This document shows, in pieces, positions 1 to 7,595 of a DNA stretch of 17,147 nt. The position numbers and the translations under genes were made by a program. Source of the stretch: CAZXEU01 sp964639665 (GTDB lineage: Bacteria; Bacteroidota; Rhodothermia; Rhodothermales; Bin80); the NCBI GenBank assembly GCA_964639665.1, contig CAZXEU010000024.1:1-17147 (forward strand), in the 5' to 3' direction. Numbering within the stretch: the first letter of the stretch is position 1; the number at the start of each line of letters is the position of its first letter. Under the pieces are notes generated by a model. That model saw nothing but the letters and a program-made list of their open reading frames with translations, was not told where the DNA came from and did not search any database.

Positions 1-416
1 ATCTGGGGCAGCGCAACCTGAGCGCCTATGCCCGGAAGCGGCTGGCTTCGCGTCCTGAAAGTGTCCTGCACGGCGTCCGGGATCTCAACCCGGCCCTGCT
101 GACCGCGGCAGCCCAAGACGGAGACGAGCAGGCCCGCGCAGTGCTCGAATGGGCCGGGCACAAGCTGGGCTGTATTCTGGGCAGCTGCATCAACCTGCTG
201 GACATCCGCAATATCGTGGTTGGCGGCGGGATTTCGGGAGCAGGGGACCTGATCCTTGTCCCGGCCCGGAAGACGGTCCTGGACTATGTCAAGCCGGGCA
301 TGCGCGATGGCGTCGAGATCGTGCAAGAAACCCGCGGAAACGAGGTCGGTATGCTCGGTGCGGCCTCCCTAGTTTTCGAGCATCTCGACGCGCATGCTTC
401 CGTTTCCGGGGGATAG
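1..416 (+). CDS. ROK-family sugar kinase (glucokinase-like), 3' part only
   Basis: This is the C-terminal part of a ROK-family protein, open from the window edge (reading frame from base 3) to TAG at 414-416, about 137 residues. ROK proteins are ATP-dependent sugar kinases such as glucokinase, or related repressors; they act in the cytoplasm. The visible part has the helix LGSCINLLDIRNIVVGGGIS followed by a GAGDLILVPARK segment, and near the end GNEVGMLGAASL. These are the usual C-terminal ROK elements: the glycine-rich loop near the nucleotide site and the closing G-x-x-G-A-A helix. The ATP-phosphate loop, the catalytic Asp and the zinc cluster would lie upstream and cannot be checked, so kinase versus regulator is inferred from the close glucokinase-like look. 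Its last 23 bases overlap lptD in another frame, which suggests co-transcription. Confidence 0.85.
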   Translation, partial: LGQRNLSAYARKRLASRPESVLHGVRDLNPALLTAAAQDGDEQARAVLEWAGHKLGCILGSCINLLDIRNIVVGGGISGAGDLILVPARKTVLDYVKPGMRDGVEIVQETRGNEVGMLGAASLVFEHLDAHASVSGG

Positions 417-3057
417 GAACAGCGCTCTCGCTCCAAGACGTATTCGCGGGTGGCTTTGCCTTTTGCCAGGACTTCTAACTCTGGGCGAGGCAATGGCGCA
501 GGAGCGTGCCGTCACTTTCAGCGCGTCCGATTCCCTCATTATCGACTTTGACGCGGACCACGGCCGCCTCCTCGGCAGCGCTGACGTGGCATACGACGAC
601 ATTTCGCTCCAGGCCCACGCCGTCGACATCCTGTTCGAGGCCGAGGAATTGCGTGCCACGGGCCTAGAATCAGATTCGGGGCTCGTTGGCGCACCCGTCT
701 TCTCGCAGGGCTCGGAAACGCTCACGGGCATCTCCTTCGCTTACAACATGGCTACAAACCGAGGCCGTGTCGTGGGAGCGCGCACACAATTCCAGGAAGG
801 ATTCATCCAGGCGGGCATCGCAAAGGTCAGGGAGGACAGCTCGGTCTTTATCCGGGACGGTCTCTATACGACCTGTGACTGCCTTCCCGAAGAAACCCCC
901 TCCTATTCGCTGCGCGCGCGCAGAATGAAAGTCGTCGACTACAAGTGGGTCTACACGGGGCCCATACAGCTGTTTATTTTCAATATCCCGACCCCGTTCT
1001 GGCTGCCCTTTGGCTTTCTGCCGTACAGGGAAGGTCGCAGAAGCGGCCTCCTGGCGCCCGCGTACGGCGAGGACCAGCGAGGGTTCTACCTCAGAAACTG
1101 GGGCTACTACTGGGCAGTAAGCGAATTCATCGACACCCAGCTGCGCCTCGGCATCTGGACAAAGGGCAGCTGGCAGGTCAATCCCTCGTTTCGCTACAAC
1201 CGGCGCTACCAATACAGCGGCGGACTCAGCGTAGACTATCTCCGGGAGCGCAGCGGAGAGAAGTTCGACCCGGACCTGCTGGTGCGCAACAGCATTAGCG
1301 TGCGGTGGTCGCACAACCAGACCCTAAGCCCAACCGCACGCCTTACGGCCAATGTCAATCTCACGTCCAGCAGCTATTTGAAGACCGTTTCGGAGCAGTA
1401 CGAAGACAACGTGCGACAGTCAGTAGGCTCCTCCATACAATACTCAAAGCGCATGGGTGGAGGGCGGTCGCTCTCCATCAACCTAAGGCAGAACCAGATC
1501 CTGTCGACCGGAGCAACCGATCTTGCCCTTCCGGAATTGTCCTTCTCGCAGAGCACCAAGACACCATTCAAGCGTGGAGGCGCATCCCGCAACCAGCAGT
1601 GGTACGAACGACTGCAGTTCAGTCTGAATTCGCGCGTGAGTAACCGTTACTCCTTTCGTCCGCTGTCCGATGCCCAACTTGTAGCTGGCGGAGACACGCT
1701 TGCAGACGGCACACCTGTGGACATAGCCTGGTACGAGGCATTGTTGGACCAGCAGCGTTACGAACAGGCTACCGGAAGCACCGACAGCCGCATAGATTTT
1801 CGCGCCACCCACCGCGTACCCATCGCACTGCCACTTGCCGTCAACCGCTTGCCGCTTCTCGGCGCGTTTCGGTTGAATGTGTCGCCCAATGCCAATTATC
1901 GCGAAGAGTGGTTCGTGCAGACGACACGGCAGATGGCAGACTCGGCGGGAGCGGTCACGCGCACCACAGACCGCGGTTTCTTTGCCCTCCGGCAGTTTAA
2001 TACCGGGGTTTCCGCGACCACCACGTTTTACGGCCTCTTTCCCGTTCGCTTGGGAGCCTATCGCGGCGTACGTCACACCGTGCGACCACGTGCGGGGTAT
2101 TCGTACCGACCCGATTTCTCGTCCGATTTCTGGGGCTATTCGCGGCCGCTCCTGGATGCGGCAGGAAGTCCCGTATCAAGGGGCGACGACGTGATCCGCT
2201 ACGACCTTGTGCCGGGCGTCCAGCGCGGGCTGCAGCAGGCGATTAACTTCGGCATAGACAACGTATTCGAAACCAAGCGGGTGACCGCGGACTCTACCGG
2301 CGAAGACCAGAGCCAAGTATTGAAGCTGTTCAATCTCAATGTGAGCTCAAGCTACAACTTTGCAGCGGACTCGCTCAAGCTGGCACCTGTGCAGATCAGT
2401 GCCCGCACCAACGTGCTCGGCAAGCTCAATCTCAACCTATCCGGTGCGCTTTCACCCTACAGCCTGAGCGCGGACGGCACCCAGCCGGTGGACGACTATG
2501 TTTTTTCGCTAAGGGAAGGCCGCTTTGCCAGGCTTACCCGGTTCAGCGTTCGCGGAGATTTTCGCCTGCGGAGCCGCAGCGAGGTAGCACCTCCACAGCC
2601 CGTCCAGCCGGGAATACCCTCCTTTGACGACTTTGGAACATCCACACTGGGCCTGAGCGACCCGTTTTCGTCTCGCTCTTACAGCTCGGGCGCATTCTCC
2701 GACTGGTCGCTTAACGTCAGCTTCGGCTATCAGATTGCAAGACCGGCCAACGAGCTGATTCGACGGGCAACCATAAATACGGGCTTCGACTTCAACGTGA
2801 CATCCACGTGGCGAGTCCGCGGACAGACGGGTTACGATTTCGAGTCCGCAGAGCTGGTGACCACCACGCTCAACATCATGAAGGAATTCGAATGCTGGCA
2901 GATGTCCTTTCGATGGATCCCGTTCGGAAGCTTTCAGTCCTGGGGATTCGACCTTCACGTGAAGAGTGGCCGGCTCCGCGAATTCCTGCGCCTGCAGCAG
3001 CCGAGGGTGGAGCGTGACCGGGGCCTAAGACCGCGACCGCAGGGCTTCCCGATCTAG
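394..3057 (+). CDS. lptD: LPS-assembly outer membrane protein LptD (OstA-like)
   Basis: The 887-residue product is a Bacteroidota-style LptD, the outer membrane barrel that inserts lipopolysaccharide into the outer leaflet. The ATG at 394 gives a signal peptide: basic PRRIRGW, a hydrophobic LCLLPGLLTLGEA stretch, then A-M-A before QE. Residues about 35-160 form an OstA/LptA-like beta domain (LIIDFDADHGRLLGSADVAY). The segment PFWLPFGFLPYREGRRSGLLAP at roughly 200-225 is typical of the start of the barrel. The rest is long alternating strands rich in Tyr, Ser and Asn, ending with a Trp/Phe-rich last strand and a basic tail. Mature cysteines are few: Cys161 and Cys163 near the N-terminal domain, and Cys834 near the end. 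The E. coli enzyme needs disulfides between its N-terminal and C-terminal regions, so a similar link is possible here but is inference. A later ATG at 493 would lose the signal peptide. An lptG-type gene lies 1.7 kb downstream. Confidence 0.9.
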   Translation: MLPFPGDRNSALAPRRIRGWLCLLPGLLTLGEAMAQERAVTFSASDSLIIDFDADHGRLLGSADVAYDDISLQAHAVDILFEAEELRATGLESDSGLVGAPVFSQGSETLTGISFAYNMATNRGRVVGARTQFQEGFIQAGIAKVREDSSVFIRDGLYTTCDCLPEETPSYSLRARRMKVVDYKWVYTGPIQLFIFNIPTPFWLPFGFLPYREGRRSGLLAPAYGEDQRGFYLRNWGYYWAVSEFIDTQLRLGIWTKGSWQVNPSFRYNRRYQYSGGLSVDYLRERSGEKFDPDLLVRNSISVRWSHNQTLSPTARLTANVNLTSSSYLKTVSEQYEDNVRQSVGSSIQYSKRMGGGRSLSINLRQNQILSTGATDLALPELSFSQSTKTPFKRGGASRNQQWYERLQFSLNSRVSNRYSFRPLSDAQLVAGGDTLADGTPVDIAWYEALLDQQRYEQATGSTDSRIDFRATHRVPIALPLAVNRLPLLGAFRLNVSPNANYREEWFVQTTRQMADSAGAVTRTTDRGFFALRQFNTGVSATTTFYGLFPVRLGAYRGVRHTVRPRAGYSYRPDFSSDFWGYSRPLLDAAGSPVSRGDDVIRYDLVPGVQRGLQQAINFGIDNVFETKRVTADSTGEDQSQVLKLFNLNVSSSYNFAADSLKLAPVQISARTNVLGKLNLNLSGALSPYSLSADGTQPVDDYVFSLREGRFARLTRFSVRGDFRLRSRSEVAPPQPVQPGIPSFDDFGTSTLGLSDPFSSRSYSSGAFSDWSLNVSFGYQIARPANELIRRATINTGFDFNVTSTWRVRGQTGYDFESAELVTTTLNIMKEFECWQMSFRWIPFGSFQSWGFDLHVKSGRLREFLRLQQPRVERDRGLRPRPQGFPI

Positions 3058-3067
3058 CAGGGATGGC

Positions 3068-3090
3068 GCGCTTCAGTCTGAGCGAAGCGC
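3068..3090. terminator. Possible two-way terminator hairpin between lptD and the GNAT gene
   Basis: A perfect 7-base inverted repeat, GCGCTTC at 3068-3074 and GAAGCGC at 3084-3090, encloses a 9-base loop. It sits just after lptD and overlaps the last codons of the convergent acetyltransferase gene. The position suits a terminator serving both strands, but neither strand has a T-run, so this is inference. Confidence 0.3.
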
Positions 3091-3489
3091 CCAGGTATCT
3101 TCTACCTGCGTAAATCCAAGGTGCGCATAGTAGCGCGCGACCGTACCGCGCACGATTACGTCCGTCCCCTTGCAGCGCTCGAGAACGGCGCGAACCAGCC
3201 GCTTGCCAATGCCCAGTCCCTGCGCATCCGGCTCTACCGCCAAGTCGCAGAAATAACTGAAGAGCACGCCGTCCGTAAGCACCCGGGCGATGCCGACGAG
3301 GTGCTCACCCTCCCACGCCGTCAGCACGAAGCTGGCGTTTTCGAACATGGCCCACACCTTTTCCGGGTCCCCCACGGGTCTGAGCAGCGGCGCCCGTCGG
3401 TAGAGCGTAATGATCCGGGCAGGCGTCAGCCCGTCCAGGCCCTCCCGGATGCAGAATTCCCGGGATACTCGTGTGAATCTGTGGCGCAC
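3073..3489 (-). CDS. GNAT-family N-acetyltransferase
   Basis: A 138-residue single-domain GNAT protein that would transfer an acetyl group from acetyl-CoA to an amine. Its substrate cannot be read from the sequence. The acetyl-CoA loop (motif A) is DLAVEPDAQGLGIGKRLV at about residues 82-99, with Q90-G-L-G-I-G forming the pyrophosphate-binding turn. The C-terminal ARYYAHLGF (about 118-126) is the usual Tyr-x-x-x-Gly-Phe of the family. The start is GTG at 3489; no in-frame ATG lies early enough to keep the first strand and helix. It follows sucC by 13 bases on the same strand and is probably translated from the same message. Its end is 15 bases from the convergent lptD stop. Confidence 0.85.
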   Translation of the reverse strand: MRHRFTRVSREFCIREGLDGLTPARIITLYRRAPLLRPVGDPEKVWAMFENASFVLTAWEGEHLVGIARVLTDGVLFSYFCDLAVEPDAQGLGIGKRLVRAVLERCKGTDVIVRGTVARYYAHLGFTQVEDTWALRSD

Positions 3490-3502
3490 TCGCGCTGCCG
3501 TC

Positions 3503-4672
3503 TTACTTAAGGGCCAAACTTACCTTTTCCGCCGCCTCCTCGAAAAGCGTGGCCGTCTCAATGACCAGGTCACTCTCCTCGAGTACCTGAAGTCCCTGCT
3601 CCGCATTGGTTCCCTGCAGGCGGACAATCAGCGGAACACTGATGGCTACATTGCGCGCCGCATCCACAACGCCCTGCGCCACTAGGTCGCATCGGACAAT
3701 GCCGCCAAAGATATTGACGAGCACGGCACGCACGTTCGGATCCTTCAGCAGAATGCGAAAGCCCGCTTCCACGGTGTCGGCGCTGGCGGCCCCGCCCACA
3801 TCAAGAAAATTGGCTGGTTCGCCGCCAGCCAGCTTGATGAGATCCATGGTGGCCATGGCCAGGCCAGCCCCGTTCACCATGCACCCGACATTTCCGTCCA
3901 GCTTGATGTAATTGAGACTGTACTCGCCAGCCTCCACTTCAAGCGGATCTTCCTCATGGAGATCACGCAGCGCCGCGAGATCCGGATGGCGGAACAAGGC
4001 ATTGTCATCCAGGGAGAGTTTGGAATCGATGGCCACGACATCGCCGGTCGTTGTCAGCACGAGCGGGTTTATCTCCGCGAGCGTGGCGTCTGCTTCGACG
4101 TAGGCTTCATATAGGGCTTGGATGAACGTCGAGGCCTGCTTGAATGCCTTGCCGGTAAACCCGAGCCCGAACGCGAGCTGGCGAACCTGAAACGGCAGCA
4201 CCTTCGTGCCCGGATCGATCCAGATCTTGACGATCTTCTCGGGCGCCGATTCCGCCACCTGCTCTATGTCGACGCCCCCTTCCGTGGAAGCCATGATTAC
4301 GTTCCGGCTCCTTGAGCGGTCAAGCGTGACGCCAACATAGTATTCCTTTGCGATATCGACCGCCCCTGCCACGAGCACCTTGCGCACGCGCTGCCCCTCC
4401 GGACCCGTTTGGTGGGTCACCAGCTGCATGCCCAGCATGGCACTGGCGGTATGCTCTACCTCGTCTACGCCACGCACGAGCTTGACTCCTCCACCCTTGC
4501 CGCGCCCGCCTGCATGGATCTGAGCCTTGACGACGAACAGATCAGTTCCGTGCTCTGCCAGCCTTCGCGCGGCACCTGCAGCTTCCTCCGGCGTAGTGGC
4601 CACGATTCCCGGCTGCATGGCTACGCCGTACTGCTCCAGTATGTCCTTTGCCTGGTACTCGTGTACCTTCAT
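3503..4672 (-). CDS. sucC: Succinate-CoA ligase (ADP-forming) beta subunit
   Basis: The 389-residue product is the beta subunit of succinyl-CoA synthetase, which with SucD interconverts succinyl-CoA and succinate with ATP or GTP formation in the TCA cycle. Length matches the family (about 388). The N-terminus MKVHEYQAKDILEQYGV is the standard ATP-grasp opening. K49-A-Q-I-H-A-G-G-R-G-K-G-G-G (49-62) is the nucleotide site, and EINPLVLTTTGDVVAIDSKL is the Mg-binding loop. NGAGLAMATMDLIKLAGG and NIFGGIVRCDLVAQGV belong to the C-terminal CoA-ligase-type domain. The start is ATG 4672, with AAGGA about 13 bases before it. The open frame runs 115 codons further upstream, but that part overlaps divergent lptG and has no family similarity. 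sucD is not adjacent, so the alpha subunit must be encoded outside this window. A GNAT gene follows 13 bases downstream. Confidence 0.96.
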   Translation of the reverse strand: MKVHEYQAKDILEQYGVAMQPGIVATTPEEAAGAARRLAEHGTDLFVVKAQIHAGGRGKGGGVKLVRGVDEVEHTASAMLGMQLVTHQTGPEGQRVRKVLVAGAVDIAKEYYVGVTLDRSRSRNVIMASTEGGVDIEQVAESAPEKIVKIWIDPGTKVLPFQVRQLAFGLGFTGKAFKQASTFIQALYEAYVEADATLAEINPLVLTTTGDVVAIDSKLSLDDNALFRHPDLAALRDLHEEDPLEVEAGEYSLNYIKLDGNVGCMVNGAGLAMATMDLIKLAGGEPANFLDVGGAASADTVEAGFRILLKDPNVRAVLVNIFGGIVRCDLVAQGVVDAARNVAISVPLIVRLQGTNAEQGLQVLEESDLVIETATLFEEAAEKVSLALK

Positions 4673-4759
4673 GCTAGTCTGTGATCCTTGTGATGGACAA
4701 TCAGCAAGCTGCAAGGTACACCCCAACGGACGAACTTTCCCAAGATCCGGCGCAAAGAG
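4673..4759. promoter_or_regulatory. Divergent promoter region between sucC and lptG
   Basis: These 87 bases lie head-to-head between two conserved genes, so both promoters, or one plus an internal promoter, should be here. On the minus strand a TTG, a gap of about 22 bases and TACCTTGC loosely resemble the Bacteroidota TTTG / TAnnTTTG pattern. A small CAGC-AA-GCTG palindrome is also present. None of these is strong enough to define a site. Confidence 0.3.
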
Positions 4760-5836
4760 TTGACCATAGTTGATCGCCACATCATGTGGCGCCTCGTGAG
4801 CGCCTTTCTTCTGCTTGTGGTCGTATTGACCGCGTTTTTCATCTTGCTGCATTACATGGAATACGTGGACGATTTTCTGGATCGCGATGCGCCCATGGTC
4901 AGGATCTACCTTGTTTACTACCCGAGCTACATTCCGGAGATTGTACGATTGATTTCGCCGCTGGCCATCTTTCTGGCCACGATCTTTGTAACAGGCTCCC
5001 TGGCGCAGACACTGCAAGTCGCCGCTCTGCAGACCAGCGGAGTAGCCTTGCGCCGGTTGCTGGCCCCGTACGTGGTCCTGGCGCTAGCCTTTACCGGATT
5101 CATGATATGGTTCAATGGATGGGTAGTGCCTGTCACCAATCGGATCGTCCTGCAGTACGACAGCCTCTACCTGAGAGAAGCGCCGCGAAGAATCGACACG
5201 AGTGAGATTCATCGCCAGGATAGCCCCCGGAGCGTGGTGACGGTGGGCTACTATGACCGGGAAACCGACACGGCTCACCGCGTTGTGTTGCAGGCATTCA
5301 ATGATTCCGGTCACATCGAGAAACGGGTCGACAGCGACCGGATGGTATGGAAGGATTCCCTCTGGCACATGCCGCGAGCGACCATACGGCTTTTCAGTGA
5401 GGCAGATGAATCAAGGCGTCAGATTGCGGACCTGGATACGGTGCTGCGTGTGTTGCCGCGGGACCTTGCGCGCACGGAGCGTGACGTGGAATCCATGACC
5501 GTTCCCGTAGCCCGCAGTTACGTCCAGGCCCTGCAGTCGAGCGGGGCCATCGGCATCGGTCGGCCGCTTGTCAGTTACTACACGAAGTTCTCTTATCCGC
5601 TCGCAAACCTGGTGGTCGTGCTTATCGCATTTCCCCTGGCCGTCAGGCGCCGTCGAGGCGGACAGACCCTGCAGGTCGGCATCGGGCTTCTCTTGGCGTT
5701 CGGATATCTGTCGGCCCAGAAACTGCTGGAACCATTCGGATACTCCGGAGAAATCGACCCGGTATTGACCGCCTACGCGCCTCACCTGCTCTTTGCGCTC
5801 GTTTCCGCAGCCATGCTGCTACGAGCGAAGGCGTAG
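4760..5836 (+). CDS. lptG: LPS export permease, LptG type (YjgP/YjgQ family)
   Basis: A 358-residue inner membrane permease of the LptF/LptG family. LptF and LptG with the LptB ATPase extract LPS from the inner membrane and push it towards LptA/LptD. The N-terminus TIVDRHIMWRLVSAFL, followed by HYMEYVDDFLDR, matches LptG (LDRYI, then FVD) better than LptF. Three hydrophobic segments come first (about 12-35, 60-82 and 95-120), then a periplasmic beta-jellyroll domain (about 125-270). Three more follow (about 275-293, 300-318 and 333-355), the usual six. The start is taken as TTG 4760 because the conserved VDRHI segment lies before the first ATG (4784); no good Shine-Dalgarno precedes it. It diverges from sucC and ends 94 bases from the convergent DUF3467 gene. 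The LptG rather than LptF assignment is likely but not certain. Confidence 0.88.
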   Translation: MTIVDRHIMWRLVSAFLLLVVVLTAFFILLHYMEYVDDFLDRDAPMVRIYLVYYPSYIPEIVRLISPLAIFLATIFVTGSLAQTLQVAALQTSGVALRRLLAPYVVLALAFTGFMIWFNGWVVPVTNRIVLQYDSLYLREAPRRIDTSEIHRQDSPRSVVTVGYYDRETDTAHRVVLQAFNDSGHIEKRVDSDRMVWKDSLWHMPRATIRLFSEADESRRQIADLDTVLRVLPRDLARTERDVESMTVPVARSYVQALQSSGAIGIGRPLVSYYTKFSYPLANLVVVLIAFPLAVRRRRGGQTLQVGIGLLLAFGYLSAQKLLEPFGYSGEIDPVLTAYAPHLLFALVSAAMLLRAKA

Positions 5837-5866
5837 GCCCTACCAGGCATCCGCCAGACCTCTGTC

Positions 5867-5885
5867 AACGCCGGGGTATGGCGTT
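5867..5885. terminator. Small inverted repeat after lptG
   Basis: AACGCC at 5867-5872 and GGCGTT at 5880-5885 form a 6-bp stem with a 7-base loop, in the 94-base gap between the convergent lptG and DUF3467 genes. There is no T-run. It could be a weak two-way terminator or chance; nothing else in the gap stands out. Confidence 0.22.
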
Positions 5886-5930
5886 ACACCGCCGGCGTGA
5901 CTAGGGCCTTTGCTGCCCGTGCCTGATACC

Positions 5931-6254
5931 TCAGGCCTGGCCCACGTGACCGCTGCCAAACCGTATCGCGGGATCCTGCACGGAGCGCTCCTCGATGGGG
6001 CCGTGCGTGCGTTCGTATCGCTCTATGTTGTCTGCCAGCGCCCGAAGCAGGCGCTTCGCATGCTGTGGCGTCACGATGATGCGGCTCTTTACCCGGGCCG
6101 TCCGCACACCAGGCATGACGCGAATGAAATCCAGGATGAATTCTTCTGGAGAGTGTGCAATCATTACCAGGTTCGCGTACTGCCCTTCCGCGAGACTGTC
6201 ACTCAACTCTATGCTGAGTTGAGACGATTTTTCCTTTCGTTCTTCGTCGGCCAT
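5931..6254 (-). CDS. DUF3467 family small protein
   Basis: A 107-residue soluble protein matching DUF3467, a short family with no known biochemical role that I am aware of. The family core is clear: EGQYANLVMIAHSPEEFILD, then FIRVMPGVRTARVKSRIIVT and PQHAKRLLRALADNIERYE, spanning about residues 23-85. The N-terminus (ADEERKEKSSQLSIELSD) is charged and the last 15 residues look disordered. There is no signal peptide or membrane segment, so it should be cytoplasmic. It lies 129 bases downstream of the PLP synthase gene on the same strand, but a strong hairpin separates them, so co-transcription is uncertain. Confidence 0.85.
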   Translation of the reverse strand: MADEERKEKSSQLSIELSDSLAEGQYANLVMIAHSPEEFILDFIRVMPGVRTARVKSRIIVTPQHAKRLLRALADNIERYERTHGPIEERSVQDPAIRFGSGHVGQA

Positions 6255-6349
6255 CTAGTGCAGGGGATTGAATTCGAAGGAAGCGCGCGAATGCACGGCA
6301 GGCGGACTACATGGTACGGAATTGCCGAGAGATAACCCGCACGCCGCAA

Positions 6350-6371
6350 TGCCGCCGCGGATGCGGCGGCA
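6350..6371 (-). terminator. Strong GC hairpin downstream of the PLP synthase gene
   Basis: A perfect 9-bp stem: TGCCGCCGC at 6350-6358, tetraloop GGAT at 6359-6362, and GCGGCGGCA at 6363-6371. It begins 13 bases past the PLP synthase stop on the minus strand and sits in the 129-base gap before the DUF3467 gene. The stem is very stable, but the minus strand continues with TTGCGGCG rather than a T-run. It may be a U-less terminator, an attenuator or an mRNA-stability element between the two genes. Confidence 0.45.
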
Positions 6372-6383
6372 GCCGCCCGGGGC

Positions 6384-7370
6384 CTACAGCAGATCGTGCT
6401 CGCGCATCCAGTCGTCGTTGTACGTCTTGCGTAAATACCTGAAACCCGAATCGGGCAGGATTATCACGGCGATATCGGATTCGGAGAGCGTCTCGCCGTG
6501 CGCGCGCAGCCAGTTTAATCCTCCCGTCATCGCCAGACCGCTGGATTGTCCGGCGAATATGCCCTCTTCCCGAGCCAGCCGCCGCGCCATCTGCATCGTC
6601 TCCTTGTCGCCAACCCGGATGTAGTCGTCAACCAGATCGAAATCCATGTTCTTGGCCAGAATGTCTTCACCTGCGCCCTCCGTGAGATACGGATAGATTT
6701 CATCCTCGTCAAACTCGCCCGTGTGAAAGTACTTATAGTAGGCCGATCCGTAAGGATCCACGCCCACAATCGTAACCTCTGGATTCTGCTCCTTCAGGTA
6801 CTGCGCCACTCCCGAAATCGTGCCGCCCGTGCCGGCTCCGGAGATCAGGTGGGTTACGCGTCCTTCCGTCTGGTTCCAGATTTCCGGGCCGAGGGTACGG
6901 TAGTGCGCCTCGCGGTTATCCAGATTGTCATACTGATTCATATAGCACGAATTCGGAATCTCCTCGGACAGGCGCTGTGCCACGCTGTAATAGGAGCGCG
7001 GATCGTCGGGCTCCACGTTGTTGGGACAAATCCGCACGTCCGCTCCCAGAGCCTGCAGCACATCGATTTTCTCCTTGCTCTGCTTGGATGTCGTCGTGAA
7101 AATGCACTTGTAACCCTTTGCAATTGCAACCAGTGCCAGTCCTGCCCCCGTATTGCCGCTCGTTCCCTCAATAATGGTGCCCCCCGGCTTCAGGTCACCT
7201 CGCCGCTCGGCCTCCTCCACCATCACTACCGCTATCCGGTCCTTAAGCGATGCGCCCGGATTGAAGAGCTCCACCTTTGCCAACACCGTGCAAGGCAAAT
7301 CGGCCGACAGGCGATTGATCCGCACCAGAGGTGTCATTCCTACGGCGCCCAATATGCTCTCATGCCACAT
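6384..7370 (-). CDS. PLP-dependent cystathionine beta-synthase / cysteine synthase-like enzyme
   Basis: The 328-residue product is a fold-type II PLP enzyme that would condense serine or O-acetylserine with homocysteine or sulfide. Visible elements, numbered from the ATG at 7370: GMTPLVRINRL near the start; NPGASLKDR with the Schiff-base lysine K43; EGTSGNTGAGLA (about 68-79), the substrate loop; and SGAGTGGTISG, the phosphate-binding glycine loop. The ending IILPDSGFRYLRKTYNDDWM resembles cystathionine beta-synthases more than CysK. No C-terminal CBS domain pair is present, so there is no S-adenosylmethionine-type regulation by that route. The start MWHESILGAVGMTPLV is the family-typical one; ATGs at 7388 and 7448 would add 6 or 26 residues without similarity. 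No cystathionine gamma-lyase or CysE gene is nearby, so the exact reaction stays open. Confidence 0.88.
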   Translation of the reverse strand: MWHESILGAVGMTPLVRINRLSADLPCTVLAKVELFNPGASLKDRIAVVMVEEAERRGDLKPGGTIIEGTSGNTGAGLALVAIAKGYKCIFTTTSKQSKEKIDVLQALGADVRICPNNVEPDDPRSYYSVAQRLSEEIPNSCYMNQYDNLDNREAHYRTLGPEIWNQTEGRVTHLISGAGTGGTISGVAQYLKEQNPEVTIVGVDPYGSAYYKYFHTGEFDEDEIYPYLTEGAGEDILAKNMDFDLVDDYIRVGDKETMQMARRLAREEGIFAGQSSGLAMTGGLNWLRAHGETLSESDIAVIILPDSGFRYLRKTYNDDWMREHDLL

Positions 7371-7514
7371 AAGCCTATTCCCGATCATTATTTTGGAGAT
7401 GCCCGTCCAACGCGCGACCCCGGGTTTTGGTCTTTCCCGAAAGGCCACGATGCGCCCAGGGATTTCGGGAGGTAAACGAGTTTTCCGCGACGGACAGTTT
7501 GGCAGCGAATGGTC

Positions 7515-7556
7515 TTTGGCCCGGTTTTTGTTCGTTCAGTTTGTGACCACTTCACA
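7515..7556 (+). promoter_or_regulatory. Candidate lon promoter with overlapping inverted repeat
   Basis: The 225-base gap between the PLP synthase gene and lon (7371-7595) holds TTTG at 7515-7518, 17 bases, then TCAGTTTG at 7536-7543. This is a partial match to the Bacteroidota TTTG / TAnnTTTG pattern (A replaced by C). Overlapping its end is a perfect inverted repeat, TGTGA at 7542-7546 and TCACA at 7552-7556, with a 5-base spacer. The repeat would lie around the start of transcription, a position typical of repressor sites. The half-sites resemble CRP-family sites, but the spacing is one base short of the usual six. No CIRCE element is seen. Confidence 0.28.
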
Positions 7557-7595
7557 GAGCGCCCAACGTGGCCTCTCAACTATTGTGCACGCAGC

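Noticed and set aside
670..1314. Minus-strand open frame of 214 codons
   Set aside because: Antisense to lptD and without any family similarity.
4673..5017. 115-codon upstream extension of sucC
   Set aside because: It would overlap lptG and the composition is unlike SucC, whose conserved N-terminus begins exactly at ATG 4672.
6546..7475. Plus-strand open frame of 309 codons
   Set aside because: Antisense to the PLP synthase, whose lysine and glycine loops are intact; the translation has no recognisable family pattern.
7371..7595. CIRCE/HrcA heat-shock operator upstream of lon
   Set aside because: The characteristic TTAGCACTC and GAGTGCTAA half-sites are absent from the gap.
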